DNA of 19,430 bases, taken from positions 1-19,430 of the forward strand of contig JANSXJ010000017.1 in the NCBI GenBank assembly GCA_024743015.1, given 5' to 3'. The stretch comes from Hyphomonas sp. (GTDB lineage: Bacteria; Pseudomonadota; Alphaproteobacteria; Caulobacterales; Hyphomonadaceae). Shown here piece by piece: positions 15,663 to 19,430 of this stretch. The position numbers and the translations under genes were made by a program. The first letter of the stretch is position 1; the number at the start of each line of letters is the position of its first letter. Under the pieces are notes generated by a model that did not search any database, was not told where the DNA came from, and was given only the letters and a program-made list of their open reading frames with translations.

Positions 15663-15692
15663 ATTTAACCTCTATAGTGACTGTAGGTGCAA
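15663..15692 (-). promoter_or_regulatory. MerR-type promoter/operator of the czc operon
   Basis: Minus-strand -35 TTGCAC (15692-15687) and -10 TTAAAT (15668-15663) are separated by 18 bp (19 if the -10 is read one base later). The spacer is filled by the dyad CTCTATAGTGACTGTAGGT (plus strand 15670-15688). A long spacer with a dyad inside it is the signature of promoters that MerR-family activators untwist. It matches 16 of 19 bases of the dyad at 16165-16183. Confidence 0.8.
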
Positions 15693-15701
15693 GTCTTTTT
15701 T

Positions 15702-16142
15702 TTACATCGCGTGTATGCGTTCATGTTGGTCGTTGAGACATTCATTGTGATCATTGAGCGCGGCCATGACTCGGCAATTGTCAACTTTTCCGCCTTCGCA
15801 CGATGCAATCATACGCTTCAGTTCCGCTTCCAACGCTTCGAGTTGGTTCAGGCGTTTGCGGACGTCGGCGAGTTGTTGTCGAGCGATGGAATCAACGGCG
15901 GAACAATCATGATTGGGCTCAGTCTGTAACTGAATAAGGCTTCTGACGGCGTCCATTGGAAAACCGAGATCACGCGCATGTCGAATGAAAGACAGGCGTT
16001 GTGTCGCGTCATTGCCGTAAAGACGTTGTCCACTCTCGCTCCGGTCGGGTTCGCCCATAAGTCCGATAGATTCATAGTAGCGAATGGTCGTGACCTTCAC
16101 GCCAGCGGCTTTGGATAATCGCCCGATTGTCATGGGTTTCAT
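15702..16142 (-). CDS. MerR-family metal-responsive regulator (CadR/PbrR/ZntR type)
   Basis: 146 residues. The winged-helix DNA-binding part is MTIGRLSKAAGVKVTTIRYYESIGLM with the RLY motif (RLYGNDATQRLSFIRHARDLGF). A long dimerisation helix follows. Cys80, Cys115 and Cys123 stand at the spacing of the metal-binding cysteines of ZntR/PbrR/CadR proteins. Cys135 and histidines in the tail (NDHNECLNDQHERIHAM) are extra potential ligands typical of CadR-like members. The expected inducers are divalent soft metals (Cd, Pb or Zn). AAAGAGG lies 6 bases upstream of ATG 16142; Met4 is an alternative start that gives the usual MTIG beginning. It sits between two copies of its probable operator and thus controls leftward and rightward operons. 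Confidence 0.9.
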   Translation of the reverse strand: MKPMTIGRLSKAAGVKVTTIRYYESIGLMGEPDRSESGQRLYGNDATQRLSFIRHARDLGFPMDAVRSLIQLQTEPNHDCSAVDSIARQQLADVRKRLNQLEALEAELKRMIASCEGGKVDNCRVMAALNDHNECLNDQHERIHAM

Positions 16143-16160
16143 ATTATACCTCTTTGGGGC

Positions 16161-16191
16161 TTGCCTCTATAGTCACTGTAGACTGTAGAGT
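16161..16191 (+). promoter_or_regulatory. MerR-type promoter/operator of the transporter operon
   Basis: -35 TTGCCT (16161-16166) and -10 TAGAGT (16186-16191) with a 19-bp spacer. It contains the 9-1-9 dyad CTCTATAGTCACTGTAGAC (16165-16183, 7 of 9 arm positions complementary). It sits in the divergent space between the regulator (start 16142) and the CDF gene (start 16228), so regulator binding can also govern its own gene. Confidence 0.8.
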
Positions 16192-16227
16192 TTAAGAAAT
16201 CGAGTCCAAAAAAGGGGGGCCTGACCT

Positions 16228-16869
16228 ATGGCCAATTGCTGCGAAAGCCAATCATTCGACGGAGTATCGTCTGCGTATCGACGTGCTTTGGTCGCCGTGA
16301 TCGCGATCAATGGTGTGATGTTCTTTGTCGAGATGGCGGCTGGTGTGATGTCGGGCTCGCAAGCGCTAAAAGCCGACGCCTTAGATTTTGCTGGCGACAC
16401 CGCGACATACGGTTTGAGCTTGCTGGTGATAGGTTCCAGCCTAAGAACGAGAGCGGTCGCATCATTAGTAAAAGGCGGTTCCCTTGCGGTCATCGCACTC
16501 GCAGTTCTGGCTATGACAGTCTTGCGAATTCTGAATGGAGCCGCGCCAGACGCTGGAGCAATGGGCGCAGTCGGCGTGCTCGCACTGGTCGCAAATCTCG
16601 CAAGTGTGTTGATCTTGCTCAAATGGCGTGATGGCGACAGCAATGTGCGCTCAGTATGGCTGTGCTCGCGCAATGACGCGATCGGTAATTTGGGTGTTAT
16701 TGGCGCAGGCGGACTTGTTGCGCTGACCGGCACCGCCTGGCCCGATCTGATCGTTGCCGTTTTGCTGGCGGGACTGTTTTTGAAATCAGCGAGCGCAATA
16801 ACTATTCAGGCTCTTGATGAAATTAGAACCGCTGATAGCTCCAACTCTGTTGCGGGAGTAGGATCTTGA
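16228..16869 (+). CDS. Short CDF-type cation transporter
   Basis: 213 residues with about six hydrophobic segments and no cytoplasmic C-terminal domain, shorter than typical CDF antiporters (about 300). The N-terminus MANCCESQ has a Cys pair. TM2 reads SQALKADALDFAGDTATYG: Asp53 and Asp57 stand where zinc CDFs have His-x3-Asp. TM5 reads WLCSRNDAIGNLGVIGAG: Cys146 and Asp150 replace the usual His-x3-Asp. The inferred site is Asp-Asp-Cys-Asp, like FieF's Asp-Asp-His-Asp with a thiol. Role: inner-membrane export of a divalent or soft metal into the periplasm by proton antiport. A purine-rich AAAAAAGGGGGG lies about 9 bases before the ATG. It is directly under the MerR-type promoter and its stop overlaps the next start. 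Confidence 0.82.
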   Translation: MANCCESQSFDGVSSAYRRALVAVIAINGVMFFVEMAAGVMSGSQALKADALDFAGDTATYGLSLLVIGSSLRTRAVASLVKGGSLAVIALAVLAMTVLRILNGAAPDAGAMGAVGVLALVANLASVLILLKWRDGDSNVRSVWLCSRNDAIGNLGVIGAGGLVALTGTAWPDLIVAVLLAGLFLKSASAITIQALDEIRTADSSNSVAGVGS

Positions 16870-17318
16870 AAATCCGTGTTCCCCCAATTTTGCAGGTCCT
16901 GTTTTGCGGCGTGCTGAGCTGGGGCGCTTCCCACCTTATGCCCTCTATGACTTTTGACGGTTCATGGCGATTAGGAGTTGCCGCTGCGTCCTTAGCAGTC
17001 GGAACGGTCATTCTTGTGGTTTCGCTGGCGGCCTTTGTTCGTGCGCGAACCACGGTTAACCCGCTCGCACCTGAAGAGGCCGAGACGCTGGTGACAGACG
17101 GGCTCTATCGATTCAGCCGAAACCCTATGTATCTCTCTATGGCATTCGTACTTACCGCTGAGGCGTTCTTGATTGGAAATTTCGCAGCGTTTATCGGCCC
17201 GCTCCTGTTCATTTGGGTGATGACGGAAACTCAAATCAAGCCTGAAGAGCGCGCGTTGCAATCGAAGTTTGATGTTGCTTTCGAGGCCTATTGCCGTCGA
17301 ACGCGCCGTTGGATTTAG
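16866..17318 (+). CDS. CzcN/NccN-like membrane methyltransferase (ICMT family), first copy
   Basis: 150 residues from TTG 16866, which overlaps the CDF stop (TTGA), with TAGGA just upstream. Four hydrophobic segments are visible. The conserved core is LVTDGLYRFSRNPMYLSM, then a Glu-rich segment (TETQIKPEERAL), and the end FEAYCRRTRRWI. This is the C-terminal signature of isoprenylcysteine carboxyl methyltransferase-like / phospholipid methyltransferase-like proteins, which bind S-adenosylmethionine. CzcN and NccN in known metal-resistance operons belong to this family, but their substrate is not known to me. Position between a CDF gene and a second ICMT-like gene in a MerR-regulated operon supports a CzcN-type accessory role. 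Confidence 0.85.
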   Translation: MKIRVPPILQVLFCGVLSWGASHLMPSMTFDGSWRLGVAAASLAVGTVILVVSLAAFVRARTTVNPLAPEEAETLVTDGLYRFSRNPMYLSMAFVLTAEAFLIGNFAAFIGPLLFIWVMTETQIKPEERALQSKFDVAFEAYCRRTRRWI

Positions 17319-17330
17319 CAGGAGATGAGC

Positions 17331-17903
17331 ATGATGGAAGCACCTGCCTGGTTGGAATGGACAACATTCGGATTGTCAGCGTCTGGCGCGGTCGCAATTT
17401 TTGTCCTTAGCGCAGTTTCGGCATGCCGCCCGAACTTCAATTTCTTCCCGCCACCCAGCAAGAATAGTTGGCAGCACGGGATGTTTTTGGGACTGTTTCG
17501 ACTTTTTCTCTATCCGCTAATTGCGCTGACCATTTTCATTTTGCGACCCGGCGATGGAAACTTAGGTTGGGGACAGATCTTGCTTGGAGGTGCGTTGCTC
17601 ATCCTTGGGTTCGGATTAGCCTTTCGGATCACGCTCCAAATGGGCTGGCGCAATGCTTTTGGAGAAAAGCGTGGTTTGATGATGACGGGTTGGTTTGCGC
17701 GTAGCCGTAACCCGATCTACGTCGCGACGTGGGTTGGGCTAATCGGTTGGGGACTTGTTGCCGCCGATCTGCGCGTTTCAATTCTGCTCGCAATGTGGGC
17801 GTTGATGTATTGGCTCGCACCCAGGTTCGAAGAGCCTTGGCTCGAACGTGAATACGGTGATGCTTATAGATCTTATAAGGCGCGAACGCGGCGGTTTCTT
17901 TAG
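17331..17903 (+). CDS. CzcN/NccN-like membrane methyltransferase (ICMT family), second copy
   Basis: 190 residues from ATG 17331. An earlier in-frame ATG (17325) directly abuts the CAGGAG ribosome site, while 17331 has proper 6-base spacing. Hydrophobic segments: residues about 10-30, 50-70, 80-100 and 135-155. The core is GLMMTGWFARSRNPIYVATW, and the end is EPWLEREYGDAYRSYKARTRRFL, the same R-N-P-x-Y and E-x5-Y-x6-RTRR pattern as the preceding gene. The two differ strongly elsewhere, so they are divergent paralogues rather than a recent duplication. The gene starts 12 bases after the previous stop and completes the rightward operon. The substrate of methylation is unknown. Confidence 0.83.
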   Translation: MMEAPAWLEWTTFGLSASGAVAIFVLSAVSACRPNFNFFPPPSKNSWQHGMFLGLFRLFLYPLIALTIFILRPGDGNLGWGQILLGGALLILGFGLAFRITLQMGWRNAFGEKRGLMMTGWFARSRNPIYVATWVGLIGWGLVAADLRVSILLAMWALMYWLAPRFEEPWLEREYGDAYRSYKARTRRFL

Positions 17904-18002
17904 GAATCCGCAATTGCACCGAAGTAGAATCGCGTGGCGAGTTGGCTAGGTGCCGCGGATCTTCTTTTGTTCGTTGCTTTGCGGGTATTTTGTTGTCAGC
18001 GT

Positions 18003-18272
18003 TTATCGCTTGAGCTTATCAAAAAGGTCCACGAGTTCCTCGACTTTCTTTTGCTGCTCGTTTGTATCTCCGGACTCGATAGCGTCATTGACGCAGGTTG
18101 CAGCGTGATCTTTGAGAATTTCACTTTCGGCGCGGGCGAGTGCAGCTTTGACAGCCTGCATCTGGTGGAGCACGTCTATACAATAACGGTTCTCCTCGAG
18201 CATGCGAACGATCCCGCGTACTTGCCCCTCGATGCGATTGAGGCGTTTGATTGTGGCTTCAGATTTCGACAT
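18003..18272 (-). CDS. csoR: CsoR-family copper-sensing repressor
   Basis: 89 residues from ATG 18272. A longer frame to 18326 exists, but its extra 18 codons would run through the promoter and operator, and the family normally begins MSKSEATIKRLNRIEGQVRG. It is the all-helical CsoR/RcnR/FrmR fold. Cys31, His56 and Cys60 have exactly the Cys-25-His-4-Cys spacing of the Cu(I) triad of M. tuberculosis CsoR (Cys36, His61, Cys65), and Tyr30 precedes the first Cys as Tyr35 does there. The RcnR-type N-terminal His set is not seen. It should repress in the absence of copper and release when Cu(I) binds. The gene is opposite the His-rich gene at 18326 with a shared control region. The tail is acidic and coiled (EQQKKVEELVDLFDKLKR). 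Confidence 0.88.
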   Translation of the reverse strand: MSKSEATIKRLNRIEGQVRGIVRMLEENRYCIDVLHQMQAVKAALARAESEILKDHAATCVNDAIESGDTNEQQKKVEELVDLFDKLKR

Positions 18273-18299
18273 TGACTCAATACCCCCTGTAGGTATATA
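18272..18299 (+). promoter_or_regulatory. Rightward promoter for the copper genes
   Basis: -35 TTGACT (18272-18277), a 16-bp spacer, then -10 TATATA (18294-18299), 26 bases before ATG 18326. The operator ATACCCCCTGTAGGTAT lies between the two boxes, so a bound repressor would block polymerase. Confidence 0.7.
18280..18296. promoter_or_regulatory. CsoR-type operator
   Basis: ATACCCCCTGTAGGTAT: inverted ATACC (18280-18284) and GGTAT (18292-18296) around a C/G-run centre, the layout of CsoR-family operators (AT-flanked G/C tract). It is 7 bases upstream of the csoR ATG and inside the rightward promoter, so autoregulation is expected. Confidence 0.7.
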
Positions 18300-18322
18300 G
18301 GCGACGTAGAAGGTATGGTCAA
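18294..18322 (-). promoter_or_regulatory. Leftward promoter for csoR
   Basis: Minus strand: TTGACC (18322-18317), a 17-bp spacer, then TATATA (18299-18294), 21 bases before the csoR ATG. Its -10 is the same palindromic hexamer used by the rightward promoter, so the two promoters point through each other. Confidence 0.65.
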
Positions 18323-18325
18323 ACA

Positions 18326-18778
18326 ATGCCCATGAATCAATTCAGATATACCTTGATTCCGTTCGTTGCCGTGATTTTCGGCATCGTGCAAATCTTATGC
18401 GTTTGCTCCGTGCAGGCGACGCCCTTGCCGCCTCAAACAAATACGATGCTTGTGGTTCACAATGATGCTTATGTGCATCACGACGAGGCGGCGCATGACC
18501 AGCTTCCGAGCGAAGTCGAGCATCACCACAATCAGGGTCATGACCACGATGGAGATGACTGCGCGCATTGTTCAGGCGATTTGGCATTCGCCAGTTCTTA
18601 CGATGGCGCGTCCGCAAGTAAAATTGCGGCGCCCTCTAATGACATTAAGACTCTGCTGCGCTCAATCTCGGCTCCGAACACGCCCGCCAACTTAGCGCCT
18701 TCGGCGCTTCGCGGATTGCGATGGCTTGATCCACCGCGCCCAACACTGATTTCGCAAAAAGTTCTCTTGCTGATCTGA
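18326..18778 (+). CDS. His-rich exported copper-responsive protein
   Basis: 150 residues from ATG 18326, or 148 from ATG 18332; an AGAAGGT ribosome site is upstream. Residues 1-32 are a signal or membrane segment (FVAVIFGIVQILCVCSVQA). Residues 45-82 are rich in His and Asp: HNDAYVHHDEAAHD, then EVEHHHNQGHDHDGDDCAHC with a C-x-x-C (79-82). The tail has TLLRSISAP and ends RPTLISQKVLLLI. Like the (His-Glu)8 protein in the czc operon, it joins a His block to a C-x-x-C in a short exported chain, though sequence similarity beyond that is slight. Divergent from csoR and behind its operator, so copper binding or buffering in the periplasm is the likely role. Confidence 0.72.
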   Translation: MPMNQFRYTLIPFVAVIFGIVQILCVCSVQATPLPPQTNTMLVVHNDAYVHHDEAAHDQLPSEVEHHHNQGHDHDGDDCAHCSGDLAFASSYDGASASKIAAPSNDIKTLLRSISAPNTPANLAPSALRGLRWLDPPRPTLISQKVLLLI

Positions 18779-18866
18779 AACACCCGGTTCGCGCGCTGAA
18801 AAAAGTGCGCGATCTGGCTGCTGATGTCGTAGGGCGTCCCCCCAAATACCCACGTTATCAGCGGTC

Positions 18867-18922
18867 ACGGCAATGCCGGACCGGGCTGTCCCCCACCTCA
18901 AGTTCGCTCCTGGCATTGCCGT
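18867..18922. repeat. Inverted repeat between the two copper genes
   Basis: Arms ACGGCAATGCC (18867-18877) and GGCATTGCCGT (18912-18922), 11 bases, perfectly complementary with a 34-base loop. It lies in the 192-base space between the genes ending at 18778 and starting at 18971. It may fold in the transcript (processing or attenuation) or be a remnant of a small mobile element. Confidence 0.55.
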
Positions 18923-18925
18923 TAC

Positions 18926-18942
18926 CGGCCAATGATTGGCCG
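18926..18942. repeat. Perfect palindrome upstream of the CusF-like gene
   Basis: CGGCCAATGATTGGCCG: 8-base arms around one G, ending 28 bases before ATG 18971 and just upstream of its ribosome site (AAGGAAA). Possible operator or small hairpin controlling the downstream gene. Confidence 0.5.
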
Positions 18943-18970
18943 CCATGCAATCACGTAAGGAAACGAATTT

Positions 18971-19414
18971 ATGCATCTCACGATCCAATCCATTTCTGCC
19001 TTCGCCCTCATGACGACGGTGCTCACTCTTCCCGCCAAGGCGCAATCCGACCCGCACGCGGATCATCATCCAGAAATTACCTACGAGTCCTCCCCAGAGT
19101 TGGCAGTGGGCCTAGCGCGCGGCGTTGGCTCTATCCTCGAAGTAAATGAAGCCGACAGGGTCCTAAATCTGACCCACGCACCCATCGCTTCTCTTGGTTG
19201 GCCCTCAACGAACATGAACTTCAGCGTGGCCTCGGAGATAGACCTCGAGAGCTTTGCGGCCGGTGATGCAATCGAATTTGATTTTGATCCATCCCAAGCG
19301 AGCGGATTTAAAATCAAGGCCTTGCGCAAAGTTTCTTCGAAAACCGTCGTTGAGTCGTTGAAAAACGCCGAGCCAGCAGACGCGAAAACTCATGATGGCC
19401 ATGGCGCTCATTGA
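18971..19414 (+). CDS. cusF: CusF-like periplasmic copper-binding protein
   Basis: 147 residues with AAGGAAA about 7 bases upstream. Residues 1-24 are a signal peptide (LPAKA/Q), followed by a His-rich linker (HADHH). The CusF domain spans about 45-120: GVGSILEVNEADRVLNLTHA, then PIASLGWPSTNMNFSV, then FAAGDAIEFDFDPSQASGFK. His69 and Trp77 match CusF His36 and Trp44 with the same 8-residue gap, and Met82 matches Met49. The other thioether ligand (CusF Met47) is Thr80. The C-terminal tail THDGHGAH adds histidines. CusF proteins carry Cu(I)/Ag(I) in the periplasm to a CusCBA pump or copper oxidase. No cusCBA follows within the 16 bases left in the window. Confidence 0.85.
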   Translation: MHLTIQSISAFALMTTVLTLPAKAQSDPHADHHPEITYESSPELAVGLARGVGSILEVNEADRVLNLTHAPIASLGWPSTNMNFSVASEIDLESFAAGDAIEFDFDPSQASGFKIKALRKVSSKTVVESLKNAEPADAKTHDGHGAH

Positions 19415-19430
19415 TCGCGCCAATCCCAAA

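Noticed and set aside
15694..15701. T8 run as an intrinsic terminator on the plus strand
   Set aside because: No plus-strand gene ends there and no GC stem precedes it.
18273..18326. Eighteen-codon N-terminal extension of the CsoR gene
   Set aside because: It would translate the promoter and operator; family members begin at the MSKSEATIKRLNRIEG segment.

Overview
The window looks like a chromosomal or plasmid-borne accessory region from a marine-type alphaproteobacterium (Hyphomonadaceae/Caulobacterales or Sphingomonadales would fit). This rests on gene style only: a TonB-dependent receptor with a carboxypeptidase-regulatory-like N-terminus, moderately high GC in the metal genes, and the MerR/CDF/CzcN-like arrangement. 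No rRNA, tRNA, transposase or CRISPR array was seen, so the taxonomy is inference.

Layout. (1) Positions 1-1062: the 5' part of an exported, probably Sel1-repeat protein (minus strand) behind a near-consensus promoter, and a small exported SnoaL/NTF2-like protein (minus strand) with a TTG start. Two related ~50-bp intergenic repeats lie on either side of the second gene. (2) 1470-3911: an 813-residue TonB-dependent outer-membrane receptor. (3) 4147-8500: a block of genes of uncertain role, by eye lower in GC than its neighbours. It holds a GIY-YIG-fold protein and a coiled-coil protein resembling a family I recall as 'pPIWI-associating nuclease', both on plus. Converging on them are a membrane-anchored von Willebrand A protein and an RX4H (HEPN-type) protein on minus. 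This is the best candidate for an undescribed, possibly defensive, system. (4) 8735-19414: a metal-resistance island.

The metal island has two control centres. A MerR-family regulator of the CadR/PbrR/ZntR type (16142-15702) has a nearly identical 19-bp dyad (16/19 bases) on each side. One copy sits in the promoter of a leftward operon: small exported protein, (His-Glu)8 exported protein, czcC, czcB, czcA, small lipoprotein. The other sits in the promoter of a rightward operon: a short CDF-type transporter and two CzcN/ICMT-like membrane methyltransferases. Further right, a CsoR-type repressor with the Cys-His-Cys copper triad lies opposite a His-rich exported protein and a CusF-like periplasmic copper-binding protein. 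Its control region carries two opposed sigma70-like promoters that share one TATATA -10 box, next to and overlapping an ATACC/GGTAT operator.

How the genes probably work together: divalent soft-metal stress would switch the MerR regulator and turn on both RND efflux (CzcCBA plus acidic/His-rich periplasmic metal-binding accessories) and inner-membrane efflux (CDF plus CzcN-like proteins). Cu(I) would release CsoR and express the periplasmic copper-handling proteins. Several metal-site residues depart from the textbook families (CDF TM5 His to Cys, CusF Met to Thr, CzcA TM4 Asp to Ala), so metal specificities should not be transferred by name alone.
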